The notes beneath the pieces are model-generated. The model made no database searches. It had not been told where the DNA came from and saw nothing but the letters and a program-made list of their open reading frames with translations. Shown here in pieces: positions 45,369 to 55,074 of a DNA stretch of 64,000 bases. The DNA is taken from NCBI GenBank assembly GCA_963663495.1, contig OY760427.1:992001-1056000 (forward strand), read 5' to 3'. Both the position numbers and the translations under genes were made by a program. This DNA is from G963663495 sp963663495. Its GTDB lineage: Bacteria > Bacteroidota > Rhodothermia > Rhodothermales > Bin80. The first letter of the stretch is position 1. The number at the start of each line of letters is the position of its first letter.

Positions 45369-46928
45369 ATGCAAGCATGTGAGACAACAACCAAGCCCTC
45401 AACCAAGGCCAGGAAGCGAGTGAAGCACTTCCGGGATATAATTGATCAAGATCGGGAGACCAAGATGGCACTCTTGCGATGCAGCGGTAGCATTGAGGAG
45501 CTGTTGGCTAAATTGGTCATGGAAGAGGAGGTAGAGTCGCTCTGTGGCAAGCGCTACGCGAGAGACGATGTGCACGACGGACGTTACGAGAGATGGGGGA
45601 CCAATCCGGGTTCAATCAGGATCATGGGGAAACGCCTGAAGATCCGGGTGCAGCGCGTACGGGATAAGAAAGAGGGCAAGGAGCGTCCTCTGGAGACCTA
45701 TTGTGAGCTACGCAATGCATCGGTTGAAGAGGAGAACAATCTGACGGAAAACATTCTTCTTGGGATCAGCCAGCGGGATTATCACCGTGTGGTCAGCGCG
45801 TTTGCGGACAGTTATGGATTGAGCGCTTCCTCGGTCAGTCGCACTTTCAGGAAGAAGAGTGCGGAGGCCCTCAAGAAGTTCGAAGAACGCGATCTGTCTT
45901 CGGAAACCTATGTGACGCTGCTGATAGATGGCAAGTACTTGCAGGAGTGCCAGATCGTGCTGTGTATGGGCATTACGGCAGACGGAAAGAAGGAGATCTT
46001 GGGCATGGTGGAGACGACCACGGAGAATGCGGAGGCGATTGCAGGTTTGTTGGAAGGCCTGATCAATCGCGGCCTGTGCTATGACCAGGGCCTGCTGTGC
46101 GTTGTGGATGGAGCGAAGGGGCTTTACAAGGCGGTAAAGGATGTCTTCGGCGACTACACGCAGGTGCAGCGTTGTACCTGGCACAAGCGGGAGAATGTGG
46201 TGAGCAAGCTCACGAAAAAGGAGGATGCGCCCAAGGTGCGTCGGAAGATGCAGGAGGCGTATCGTGAAGACACGTACGACGACGCAAAAGCGGGACTTGA
46301 GACCCTACGGGATGACTTGGAGGAACAAGGGGAGGAAGCGGCCGCACGTAGCCTGGAAGAGGGCATGGAAGAGACGCTGACACTGCACAGGCTGGGTGTG
46401 GCGGATACGGTCGGATGCAGTCTGCTAACCACCAACATCATTGAGAATGTCAACGGCCAGCTGGCTAATCGAACGCGGCGGATCAGACGTTGGGTAAACT
46501 CAGATCAACGTCACCGATGGGTAGCAATGGCTATGCTGGAAACCGAACCCCGATTATGTAAGCTTGGCTGCGCAAAACACCTTCCGAAGCTCCAAAAAGC
46601 CCTGCTAAAATGTGTGCCGAAACCGTATCTTGGGCCCACTCCTAAGCCGGTCTTGAAAAATAGACCAACTAAATCTGGCACCATGCCTTCCATGGTTGAC
46701 GTCGTGGAATTTGCAAGTTCCAAGGAGCGAATAGACCACGGCACCCCGCTGGGATGCATCATGGGATCCTGCGAACATGTAGTTCTTCCTACCAATAGCC
46801 AGTGGCCGTATCGCATTCTCAACCAGGTTATTGTCCAACTCCACACGGCCCTCATCCAGATATCGGGTCAGCCTTTGCCAACGGCCAAGCGTGTACTGGG
46901 TCGCCTTGGCCCACGGGCTCTTGGGTAA
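45369..46928 (+). CDS. IS256-family transposase with read-through tail
   Basis: A mutator/IS256-type DDE transposase from ATG 45369. The catalytic residues are D187 (LLIDGKYL), D247 (CVVDGAKG) and E359 (TNIIENVNGQ), with the C-x2-H motif CTWHKRENV between. The family part ends around residue 430. The frame has no stop before the right terminal repeat, so it crosses the element end (residue ~439) and adds about 80 residues encoded antisense to the IS66 tnpC gene. Either the natural stop was lost, or termination normally depends on the target site. Catalytically it looks intact. Confidence 0.88.
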   Translation: MQACETTTKPSTKARKRVKHFRDIIDQDRETKMALLRCSGSIEELLAKLVMEEEVESLCGKRYARDDVHDGRYERWGTNPGSIRIMGKRLKIRVQRVRDKKEGKERPLETYCELRNASVEEENNLTENILLGISQRDYHRVVSAFADSYGLSASSVSRTFRKKSAEALKKFEERDLSSETYVTLLIDGKYLQECQIVLCMGITADGKKEILGMVETTTENAEAIAGLLEGLINRGLCYDQGLLCVVDGAKGLYKAVKDVFGDYTQVQRCTWHKRENVVSKLTKKEDAPKVRRKMQEAYREDTYDDAKAGLETLRDDLEEQGEEAAARSLEEGMEETLTLHRLGVADTVGCSLLTTNIIENVNGQLANRTRRIRRWVNSDQRHRWVAMAMLETEPRLCKLGCAKHLPKLQKALLKCVPKPYLGPTPKPVLKNRPTKSGTMPSMVDVVEFASSKERIDHGTPLGCIMGSCEHVVLPTNSQWPYRILNQVIVQLHTALIQISGQPLPTAKRVLGRLGPRALG

Positions 46929-48192
46929 ACCATTATTCACCTCCAGCCACGGCTTCAGCTCCTCCAGTACAGGTCCGGCCCGTTCCTGTCGCAGTTGCTG
47001 ACGAACATCCGCACTCGCACCCGTTTTGCGTAGCCAACGCTCTATGAGGTAGGGCTTGCGTATCTCCTTCAACACATGCGCGGCCTTATCCGGCTCGTAC
47101 GTCTTGCAGTCGAAGAACTTGCGCCGGGCATGCGCCATGCATGTGTAGAGCGTTACGGATGGGTCCGCATCAAAGATGTCGTAAGCTACATACCCGTCTG
47201 TCTGTAGCAATCCCTCATACCCGTGCAAAAACTCCACCGGACCCGCCCGAGCACGGGTCTTCCGGTATTCCATCACCAACAGTCTCTGCTCTGGACTATG
47301 GTACACCCAATAAAAGCCTTTATGCAGCGATCCCTTCTTATCTCCATCCTCGTCTCATCCGCTTGCAGATACCCGGTGGATAGCAACTCCTGCTTCAGAG
47401 CATCATACAACGGGGTCAGGTGCGACGCAGACTGCGATATCCAGCCTCCCAGCGTGGACTTCGCAATTTCCACGCCTTCCCGACGAAACCGCTGCTGCTG
47501 ACGGTACAAAGGCAGGTGGTCCGCATATTTGCCCACCACCACATCTGCCAACAACCCCGGACCCGCCATGCCCTTGTTCACCATCCGTGGTGGCAACTCA
47601 CCTATGATCACCCCCTTATCCTCATCCCCAGGGTCCACATACTTCGGACGCACATACTCAATAACCTTCCTATGGGCGGGTACACGCTCAAGAACCAGCG
47701 TCTTCTCCGCCCCGATGCACGTCATACCACTGGTGTCCCCGTCAGGCTCAATTGTAATCGTTTCGCGGGGCAGTTTCTTCAGCAGATCGTCCAGCGCTTT
47801 ACGCTTGGGCTTGCCCTTCTTCTTCTGCCGTCCGTTCGCCTTTTGCCCATTCTTCGTCTGTCCATTCGTCTCCGGCTCCGGTAGAGGGACCTCCTGCTCC
47901 GGCTCATCGAACAACGTGCCCTGCTGCGGGTCATTTTCAGCACACACTTTTCACTCTTGGGACTGTATAGCGCGCGTAGCGCCAGCATCAGCCGGTTATT
48001 CATATTCCGCAATTCTGCCTCAAGCCGGCTGCATCGATCATGCAGCCGATCAAAGGCACTGGCCAATTCGGGGTGCTGTGCAAGCAACGCAACCTGCGCG
48101 GGGGAGAGGATAGAATGTGCTTCGGGCTGCATGGTGAGCTAACAACACCAGCATATTGCTTGTTCCCGAATCACACATTATATTTGGCCCGA

Positions 48193-48531
48193 TTATCGGC
48201 TTTTTACCGCATATCGGGGCCGATATTTCACCGTCTTCAACGACACCCCCTCCAGCATCATCACCATCTGTGCCCATGTCGGCACATCCTCCTCTGGCAA
48301 CGCAAACGTACCCGTCTCCAAGCGCTTGTAGAAGATCGCAAAGCCGTTCCGATCCCATGTGAGCGCCTTCAAATGGTTTCGCCTCCTGTTGATGAATACA
48401 AAGATGTCTCCCGACATCGGATTCCGCTTCATGCCGCTCTTTACCAAAGCGCACAAGCCGTCAAAGCTTGTGCGCATGTCCACCGGCGGTCGGTAAAAGA
48501 AGTACCGGTGCGAAGGTGCCAGTCCGATCAT
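48193..48531 (-). CDS. IS66 TnpB (Orf2) accessory protein
   Basis: A 112-residue IS66 Orf2 protein: MIGLAPSHRYFFYRPPVDM, SFDGLCALVKSGMKRNPMSG, VFINRRRNHLKALTWDRNGF and the C-terminal EDVPTWAQMVMMLEGVSL. ATG 48531 overlaps the end of tnpA by 4 bp. Unrelated to the RNA-guided TnpB nucleases elsewhere in the window. Required with TnpA and TnpC for transposition of canonical IS66. Confidence 0.92.
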   Translation of the reverse strand: MIGLAPSHRYFFYRPPVDMRTSFDGLCALVKSGMKRNPMSGDIFVFINRRRNHLKALTWDRNGFAIFYKRLETGTFALPEEDVPTWAQMVMMLEGVSLKTVKYRPRYAVKSR

Positions 48532-48827
48532 GACTGCGTCAGCCTGGCCAGGTACGAAGCAGAGACCGGTGCAAAGAACCGCACCCGTATCCCACCCGGA
48601 TATGCGATCTCTACCTGTGCCGCTTCCCTTGGTGCTACACTGCCTATCTCCACGAAGCCTCGGCTGTCCTCGGCTGCAGTCTCCTGGCGAACCTTCCGCC
48701 TCCAATAATTCAACTGCCCATACGAGATGCCGTGCTTTGCACAAAACGCCGCTGCGGACTGGGTCCTTTCGTTATACTGCTCTACCAGCGGAAACATCTC
48801 TTCCGCCGTACGTTTGGGCTGTACCAT
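48528..48827 (-). CDS. IS66 TnpA (Orf1) accessory protein
   Basis: A ~99-residue helix-turn-helix protein: MVQPKRTAEEMFPLVEQY, QSAAAFCAKHGISYGQLNYW (HTH) and VEIAYPGGIRVRFFAPV. ATG 48827 preferred; an ATG at 48851 in frame adds eight residues. It is the first gene of the tnpA-tnpB-tnpC order of IS66-B. Confidence 0.9.
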   Translation of the reverse strand: MVQPKRTAEEMFPLVEQYNERTQSAAAFCAKHGISYGQLNYWRRKVRQETAAEDSRGFVEIGSVAPREAAQVEIAYPGGIRVRFFAPVSASYLARLTQS

Positions 48828-48959
48828 GCGATCTGGGGTCTGGGTTCTCACGTCTAGGGGTAAGCTCCCCAGAACCCATCACCCAATCAAGATGTAGTTC
48901 ACCGCACGCTTACCATTCAGCTAGGCGGTAATGCGTCGCGGCAGTAGGATTGGGTAAGT

Positions 48960-49589
48960 CTTGCGGATTCAAACAGGTGGGAGCACGGCCGGTACTGGAG
49001 AAGTTGAAGCCATGGCTTGAGGAGAGTCGTGAGCACCGGCCGAGTGCGGGATGGGATGAGGCCGTGGGGTACATGCTCAACAGGTGGGAGAAGCTGGCTT
49101 GTTACTTGGAAGACGGTAAGGTTGAGATCGGTAACAATCTGGTCGAGAACCAGATGCGGGCGATTGCGCTTGGTCGAAAAAACCATCTGTTTGCGGGATC
49201 GCATGCGGCAGCGCAGCGGTCCGCAGTACCGTACGCTCTTCTTGCCACGTGCAAGCTGCAATCGGTAAACCCAATTGAATGGCTTACCGATGTACTAGGC
49301 GGTCTTCCGACATATCCTGCCGAACGCATGGCTGAGCTCTTGCCCCATCATTGGAAAGCCAGGCGGGACTTGCAGCAAGCTACCGTCAAGAAAGCGGCAT
49401 AGGAGCCCCTAAACAGGTGCCCCGGCTTATCCGATAGATCCGTGTGCTGGTCTGCGAACACGCTGTCAGGTACTTGACTCCTGCACGCCCAACCGACGCC
49501 AGCCTATATAACCTTCGGATCGCGGTCTAACTTACTCTAATTGAGAGAGTAAATGCCCTCGGTTATAATGCACTTCACCGGACGGATAC
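48960..49589 (+). mobile_element. tnpC: IS66 element A-type remnant (3' end)
   Basis: From about 48976 to 49402 the sequence encodes the last ~140 residues of a TnpC nearly identical to that of element A: RPVLEKLKPWLEESREHRPS, NNLVENQMRAIALGRKNHLF, MAELLPHHWKARRDLQQATV. The element end GTATCCGTCCGGTGAAGTGC (inverted) follows at 49570-49589. The other ~1.4 kb is missing. It directly adjoins the target duplication of IS66-B, so the two may have been brought together by deletion. Confidence 0.9.
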
Positions 49590-49829
49590 CTTTTCATCGT
49601 AGTCGACATTTACCAATCACGTGTTTCCTCACGAATTACATATAGGGCCAGCCTTACCATCTCTTTGGTCTGTCAGATCAAGCTCAATAACGCGCCATAT
49701 CTGGATACGGCAGGCTAGCAGCAAGAACTTGAACGCCTTTACACGCTTCTTCGCAGGTCGAATGAAATTATGTGTCTCATGTTGTTAGGAATACTTTATA
49801 TTTGTCAACGCCGAGTTGCCGGCTATCCT

Positions 49830-49950
49830 TCGCAGCGTTGATATCCGCATGCGCTGCGTGTTTACACTCGGCTCAGCGCATGCTCATTGTCTGCCGATTC
49901 TGCTTCGTCACAGAACCACAGATATGACACTCACGTGACGTGTCCTTCGG
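49830..49950 (-). pseudogene. Fossil TnpB zinc-finger segment of a different subtype
   Basis: On the minus strand: RECHICGSVTKQNRQTMSMR, a stop, AECKHAAHADINAAKDSRQL. This is a TnpB finger (CHICG, the second C-x-x-C degraded to AECKH) followed by the third RuvC motif HADINAA. It is too diverged from copies 1-4 to be derived from them. Nothing upstream is recognisable; 49600-49740 may hold another transposase fragment (FKFLLLACRIQIW). Confidence 0.55.
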
Positions 49951-49959
49951 CCCGATCAC

Positions 49960-50267
49960 CACGAGTATAATATCTAAATCCCCTGCACTTGTACAACGGT
50001 AGTTGAGGCGTAAACGGTGTATTCTCTACAGACCGCATAGTATTAATCGAATGAATAATCGGACCAAAGGGGCCTGATGCCGCTGAAAATGCCTGAAACA
50101 GAAGGATTTGGCCAAACATTCGTAGAGATACGCTGCCTGAATACCCGGCAATGTGCAAGATTATGGATGTCTCATATCCATCGGTAAACCCAATACCTAC
50201 CGCTTGATAGAACGAGTATTAACCGGCCTTGTTTGGCTGTTTTCCAGCCCTCATATTTTTTCTGGCA
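49960..50267 (-). mobile_element. ISNCY element end, solo remnant
   Basis: This is ~300 bp matching the transposase-start side of the two ISNCY elements: the AATCG-x-x-CCAAAGGGGCC region, GAAACAGAAGGATTTGGCC, CGTAGAGA, and the end sequence TTTTTTCTGGCAA, followed by non-matching GTACG instead of ACAC. Only the end survives. The following 50268-50429 has no gene I can identify. Confidence 0.7.
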
Positions 50268-50429
50268 AGTACGTATGTAAACCCCGCCCCAATCAACATG
50301 CGGCACTACAAGTACCTCTGGGCCTACGGCCGCTAACTGTCAGGCAGCCCGCGCTCCATACGACATGGGTAACGCTCGGCCGCAGACGGAAACCATATCG
50401 GTTACATACATGATGCCGTGTTTGTCAGG

Positions 50430-51857
50430 CTACAGTCTATAGCCATCGGGGTAACTTCTCCGCACAAACTGGTTAGCTTCGTCGTAATTCGTGACCTTCA
50501 TGTTGTCTCCATCCCACCGCAGCTTGATGCGTCCGCTGTAGCGCTGCCTCGTGCGTCCTGCTTCGTCCTCGTACGAACTGGGGAGCATGAAGCTGCGCAG
50601 CGCCAGGTTGCCGATAAGGATCATCTCCGTCAATGGTCCAGCGTAGTCGAAGTTGGAACTGCATGTCGGTCCACCCTTGCATGCCTCTACCCACACCCGT
50701 TGGTGCGCTGCCATGTCACCCGTTACCCTAGCAAGCTGTTCGGACGGCGGGTCAAAATCTACCATTAGCGATGTAGGCAGCAGGGTAGGATTGAAGCCAT
50801 ACGTCTCACACATGATCTTCCCCTTTGAGCCGATAAAGAGGCAGCCTCCACCCCCGTCTCCCATAACCTCGCCATCTTTCAGTTCTTCAGGGCGCGGGGG
50901 TAGCAGTCCACCATCCCACCATGTCACATCAACGGGTGGCATGCCATTCCGGGCGGGGAACTCGAACCGTATTACAGACGAGTTCGGCGCGCTGCCCATG
51001 TTATCCAGGGGGCGCCAGTTCTCAACAAAGACAGAAGCGCTGGCTTCCACGCTTGACGGGTGTCCAAGCCGTAAGGCCTTAAAGACCGGGTCCACAATAT
51101 GGCAGGCCATGTCCCCAAGCGCCCCGGTACCAAAATCCCACCATCCGCGCCAGCTGAACGGAAGGTAGGCAGGATGGTATGGACGCTTCGGCGCTGTTCC
51201 AAGCCATAGATCCCAATCCAGCGTTTCAGGAACCGCAGGCGTTTCCGCCGGCCGGCGGAGGCCTTGCGGCCAGACCGGGCGGTTGGTCCATGTATGTACC
51301 TCGTGCACATCCCCAATGGTGCCTGCCCAGATCCATTCACAGACCTGCCGGATCCCTTCACCGGAATTGCCCTGATTGCCCATTTGGGTGGCCACGCCGT
51401 AGCGGCGCGCGGCCTCAGTTAACGCCCGCGCCTCATATATGTCGTGCGTCAGCGGTTTCTCCACATAAACATGCTTACCTAGTTGCATGGCGGCCATGGC
51501 TACAACGGCATGCATATGGTCCGGCGTCGCCACGGTCACCGCATCAATGCTGTCAGCCATTTCGTCCAGCATCACACGGTAGTCTCTGTAGCGCTTGGCA
51601 TCGGGATAGCGATTGAAACTATCGGCTGCTCGTGCGTCATCAACATCACAGAGTGCGACGATGTTGTCAAGCGATTCCCCAGTTTCGGCATTAAAACCGC
51701 TTACTCCCTGCAGCACACCTTGTCCTCTGCCACCGGCACCCACGCCCGCAACATTGAGACGATCACTGGGGGCTTGGTATCCCGGGCCACCGAGGACATG
51801 GCGGGGTACAATCAAGACACTGCCTCCGGAGAGAGCAAGGAAATCGCGGCGCTTCAT
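50430..51857 (-). CDS. Gfo/Idh/MocA oxidoreductase with Tat-type leader
   Basis: A 475-residue NAD(P)-dependent oxidoreductase. The leader MKRRDFLALSGG has a twin-arginine pattern, so it is probably exported folded. The Rossmann motif GVGAGGRG is at 38-45, TPDHMHAVVAMAA follows, and the EKP motif is at 133-135. The C-terminal alpha/beta domain includes WWDFGTGALGDMACHIVDP, where His may act in catalysis. Such periplasmic members are common in sugar- and glycan-degrading gene sets of this type of bacterium. TnpB element copy 4 lies upstream of its start and may separate it from its promoter region. Confidence 0.9.
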   Translation of the reverse strand: MKRRDFLALSGGSVLIVPRHVLGGPGYQAPSDRLNVAGVGAGGRGQGVLQGVSGFNAETGESLDNIVALCDVDDARAADSFNRYPDAKRYRDYRVMLDEMADSIDAVTVATPDHMHAVVAMAAMQLGKHVYVEKPLTHDIYEARALTEAARRYGVATQMGNQGNSGEGIRQVCEWIWAGTIGDVHEVHTWTNRPVWPQGLRRPAETPAVPETLDWDLWLGTAPKRPYHPAYLPFSWRGWWDFGTGALGDMACHIVDPVFKALRLGHPSSVEASASVFVENWRPLDNMGSAPNSSVIRFEFPARNGMPPVDVTWWDGGLLPPRPEELKDGEVMGDGGGGCLFIGSKGKIMCETYGFNPTLLPTSLMVDFDPPSEQLARVTGDMAAHQRVWVEACKGGPTCSSNFDYAGPLTEMILIGNLALRSFMLPSSYEDEAGRTRQRYSGRIKLRWDGDNMKVTNYDEANQFVRRSYPDGYRL

Positions 51858-51946
51858 GGTGGTGTACGCTTTGTTATAAAACTATTCTGCAATTACGCCC
51901 TCAATCGGCCAACTATCAAGTGTTGAAGCAAGCAGCGCGTTAAAAA

Positions 51947-53404
51947 GGGAGTTATATGACTGAGTGCCACGCGTTTTCGCAGGAATTACTTTTTGTGCTT
52001 CGGTGGTGCAGACAGGATGGCTTTCGCCAGTTGTTCGTAATCGGTTCCCGCTTTTCGCGAACAAACTGCAATTATTTCAAATAACTCAACACGTGGGTAT
52101 TCATGCTATATAATTGCCATATATTAGGGAGTTATATACCACCGTGCCATGCCCGAAACGGTTAGTGCATACCGCAATATCACATACAGGCTATTGCTCG
52201 GAAGTCGGAGTAACGCCAAGCAACTTGCTGGATTAGCGGGTGCGTGTAGGTTTGTGTGGAATGCCATCCTCGCAGAGCAGAGCGAGGCCTACAAGAAAGC
52301 GAAAGAGGCTGGAGAGAAGCCGCCCTCGGTAAGCTTCTTCTCGCTGGGGAAGCGGTTCACGGCACTGCGCCGTACGGTCGAGTGACTACCTGAATACTCC
52401 TTTGGTGTCGTTAGATACACATTGAAATATCAGGCGGATGCATGGAAGGCATTCTTCAAGGAGGGTAAGAGAAGACCGAGATTCCATTCCAGACGTGGTA
52501 GTACGCCTTCGTTCACGATCCCGGATAACGTAAGGGTTCGGGATGGCAAGCTGTATATTCCGAAAGTGGGATATATGGCGCTCCGCAGGCGGGGAGGCAA
52601 CCCGTACCCTGATGGTATACCCGTCAAAGCCACGGTAAAGAAGAACGCCGGCAAAGGGTATGCTGTCATCTGCTACAAGATGGAGGCACCTGTAATAGAG
52701 TATACCGGCGGTGCTGTAGGCATTGACCGTAATTGCGGGCAGGTCGCTATGGTCTCCACAGAGGGCGATACAAGCATTATCAGACAACCGGATACGAAGC
52801 GTCTTGATGCCACGTTGAAGCGGCATCAGCGAAGACTGGCGAGACAGAAGAAAGGCTCCAACCGTCGTAACAGGCGGAAGCATAGAATCGCCCGCATACA
52901 GCGCAAGCGTGCTAACGTCCTCAAGAATGCGAACCACCAGGTAAGTCGCAGTATTGCCAATTGCTCCTCAACGGTGATACTGGAGGACCTAAGGATCAAA
53001 GCGATGATACGTTCAGCTAAGGGGACGATGGAGAGCTTTGGCACAAACGTCAAACAGAAGTCTGGCCTCAACCGTGGGATACTGCGAACAGGTTGGGCCC
53101 AGCTGGAAAAGATGCTGGGCTATAAGTGCCGCAAGGTGATAAAGGTTACCGCTGCCTATACCAGTCAGCGGTGTTCTGTGTGTGGGCACACAGAAGCGAG
53201 TAACCGTAAGACACGGAGCAAATTCACGTGTAAGTCCTGTGGACATGCGGATCATGCAGACCTGAATGCGGCTGCAAACATACTGGCCTCCGGGATTGGG
53301 GCTTCTGCACGGCGAGGGGCGTTCGGGTTACCGACCCCTATGACCCGTGAAATTGATACTAGTGCCTCACTGTGTACAGTTGGTCACTCACGTATATAAT
53401 TCCC
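51947..53404 (+). mobile_element. TnpB element copy 4
   Basis: 1458 bp from GGGAGTTATAT (51947) to ATATAATTCCC (53404), with left module, internal repeat (about 52127) and right-end palindrome as in copies 2 and 3. The flanking 8-mers (GTTAAAAA on the left, CAATGAAT on the right) do not match, unlike copies 2 and 3, which suggests recombination between copies or later change. It lies between the Gfo/Idh gene and the 3' end of the sulfatase gene. Confidence 0.85.
52149..53399 (+). pseudogene. tnpB: TnpB gene, copy 4, one nonsense codon
   Basis: Identical in layout to copy 2 but with TGA at 52383-52385 replacing TGG (RRTVE-W-LPEYSF). After the stop the frame remains open to 53399 and keeps all RuvC residues (GIDRN, VILEDL, ADLNAA) and four finger cysteines (CSVCGH, CKSCGH). 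A restart at an internal codon could give a protein lacking the N-terminal ~90 residues. The TAA lies inside the right terminal repeat, as is probably normal for this element. Confidence 0.9.
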
Positions 53405-53435
53405 CAATGAATACGCACGGACAACATCTTACGCA

Positions 53436-54971
53436 TTACGATGTCCGAATAGGAGCGCCGCGCTCGTTTGGGATGCATGGTCCGGTCGGACGCTCATCCT
53501 CTGGCACTGCATACTGCGTCCGCAGACGTTGCAACTCTTCTGTAAGTTGGGTCTGCACCTCAAGGTAAGCCCCCTGCCCATATAGACTCTGCATTTCCAA
53601 GGGATCTGCCTCAAGGTCAAACAACTCCCACTCATCACGATTGTAATAATGGATCAGCTTGTGTGTCAAGGTTCGTACGCCGTAATGGCGTTCCACACAG
53701 TGGTAGCCGGGGTATTCGTAGTAGTGGTAATAGTGGCTTGTGCGCCAGTCAGCCGGCGTCTCACCCGTGAAGATTGGCTTTAGACTCTTCCCCTGAATAT
53801 CGTCAGGTACTGCTACGCCCGCGAGGTCAAGGAATGTAGCCGCAAAGTCGAGGTTGGAAACCATGGCGTCGCTCACCGACCCGGCAGCAATTTTGCCCGG
53901 CCATCGCACAATCATGGGGGCAACAAGGGATTCTTCGTACATCCACCGCTTATCGTACCAACCATGCTCTCCCAAATACCATCCCTGATCCGAGTTATAG
54001 ATCACGATGGTATTTTGCGCAAGGCCAGATTCCTGGAGAAAGTCTAGAAGCCGGCCAATATTGTCATCCACGCCGGCCACTGTGCGCAGGTATTCTTTTA
54101 CGTAGCGCTGATATTTCCAGCGCGTCAGGTCGTCGCCCTCTAGGTTGGCCGCTTCGAATGCCTCATTGCGCGGACCGTACACGGCTTCCCAAGCAACCTT
54201 CTGCTCTTCATTCATGCTGGCAGGAGGTGTCAGCTTGAGGTCGTCCACATTGAGGTGGTTAGCTATGGTCATCCCCTGCTCGGCCGCCGGAGACGCACGT
54301 CCGCTGTAATCATCAAATAGCGTGGGCGGCTCCGGGATATCCACATCCGCATACATCTCATAGTGATTGGGACCCGGGTGCCATGCACGGTGCGGCGCCT
54401 TATGCTGATACATAAGCATAAAGGGCTTGGACGCGTCGCGCCCGCTCTCAAGCCAATCCACGGCTAGATCCGTAATGATATCGGTGGTATAACCCTCAAT
54501 GCGGACGGTATCATTGGGAATAAGGAAGCGGGGATTGTAGTACGGTCCTTGACCGATCAGCACCTGCCAGTGATCGAATCCTGTTGGCTCACTCTGCAGA
54601 TGCCACTTTCCTATCATACCCGTTTGATATCCAGCCTCCTGCAGCAGCTTGGGGAATGTCTGTTGAGCACCATCAAAACGGTTGCCGTTGGTTAGTTGTC
54701 CGTTCAAGTGGCTGTGCTTTCCGGTAAGGATCACAGCACGGCTGGGTGCACAGATTGCATTAGTCACCAAGCACTGATCAAACCGCATCCCCTCGCTCGC
54801 GAGGCGATCCAGGTTGGGAGTCTGGTTCACGACGGATCCGTAGGCGCTAATGGCTCGTGATGTGTGATCGTCTGTAAAAATAAAAATGATGTTCGGCCGC
54901 TCTTCCAGCTCCGGGGAACTGCAACCGGCCACCATGACGGCAGCCAGCACAGTAAGCATGAATCTTGACAT
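53436..54971 (-). CDS. Sulfatase, lipoprotein, Cys-type
   Basis: A 511-residue type I sulfatase. A lipobox (AAVMVAGCSS, Cys17) predicts a lipid-anchored envelope protein. Metal-binding DD is in IFIFTDDH (34-35), and the formylglycine precursor Cys74 is in the CAPSR motif. GKHSHLNGQ and GKWHLQ also match the sulfatase core. C-terminal WELFDLEADPLEMQSLYG is the DUF4976-type end. It would act on sulfated glycans, and needs a formylglycine-generating enzyme not seen in this window. Confidence 0.93.
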   Translation of the reverse strand: MSRFMLTVLAAVMVAGCSSPELEERPNIIFIFTDDHTSRAISAYGSVVNQTPNLDRLASEGMRFDQCLVTNAICAPSRAVILTGKHSHLNGQLTNGNRFDGAQQTFPKLLQEAGYQTGMIGKWHLQSEPTGFDHWQVLIGQGPYYNPRFLIPNDTVRIEGYTTDIITDLAVDWLESGRDASKPFMLMYQHKAPHRAWHPGPNHYEMYADVDIPEPPTLFDDYSGRASPAAEQGMTIANHLNVDDLKLTPPASMNEEQKVAWEAVYGPRNEAFEAANLEGDDLTRWKYQRYVKEYLRTVAGVDDNIGRLLDFLQESGLAQNTIVIYNSDQGWYLGEHGWYDKRWMYEESLVAPMIVRWPGKIAAGSVSDAMVSNLDFAATFLDLAGVAVPDDIQGKSLKPIFTGETPADWRTSHYYHYYEYPGYHCVERHYGVRTLTHKLIHYYNRDEWELFDLEADPLEMQSLYGQGAYLEVQTQLTEELQRLRTQYAVPEDERPTGPCIPNERGAPIRTS

Positions 54972-55074
54972 TATTCGATGGGTTTAGAGAACTGCAGCTT
55001 AAACGTAAGCATTTTGTATCAGACTGGTAGGCGGCTGTGCACTATCTTGTCGTCCCGATAATGAAGGCATTGAT

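Larger units (their letters stand above)
42750..46686 (+). mobile_element. 3.9-kb IS256-like element with two transposase genes
   Basis: The ends GCATGGTGCCAGATTTAGTTGG (42750-42771, given here as two halves GCATGGTGCCAG and ATTTAGTTGG) are repeated inverted at the right, ending 46686. The flanks are TTCCATTGG (42741-42749) and TTCCATGG (46688-46695), a slightly degraded 8-9-bp duplication. It contains a catalytically degenerate IS256-like protein, a tandem-repeat region, an unrecognised ORF and a full-length transposase. IS256 elements are normally ~1.3-1.5 kb with one gene, so this is unusual. Confidence 0.75.
42642..48132 (-). pseudogene. tnpC: IS66-B transposase TnpC, frameshifted and interrupted
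   Basis: The pieces are: N-terminus 48132-47940 (coiled coil, ALRALYSPKSEK); middle 47947-47290 (DDLLKKLPRETITIEPDGD, GPGLLADVVVGKYADHLPLY, YLQADETR with the first Asp); C-terminal 47306-46696 (LQTDGYVAYDIFDA, CMAHARRKFFDC, DNNLVENAIRPLAIGRKNYM with the Glu); and, beyond the IS256-like insertion, the tail 42749-42642 (MEWLMEVFQRIPTHPAEDIA). Two frameshifts plus the insertion inactivate it. Joining both sides gives CKFHDVN-PMEWLMEVF. Confidence 0.9.
42509..48913 (-). mobile_element. IS66-family element B, carrying an IS256-like insertion
   Basis: The ends GTAAGCGTGCGGTGAAGTAC (42509) and GTAAGCGTGCGGTGAACTAC (inverted, ending 48913) are nearly perfect inverted repeats and match the IS66 consensus. 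They are flanked by the exact 8-bp duplication CATTCAGC (42501-42508, 48914-48921). It contains tnpA, tnpB and a tnpC split by a 3.9-kb IS256-like element. Without that insertion the element is about 2.46 kb, normal for IS66. Confidence 0.93.

Noticed and set aside
45708..46184. 158-codon frame antisense to the IS256-like transposase
   Set aside because: Lies wholly within a well-supported transposase gene and has no independent features.
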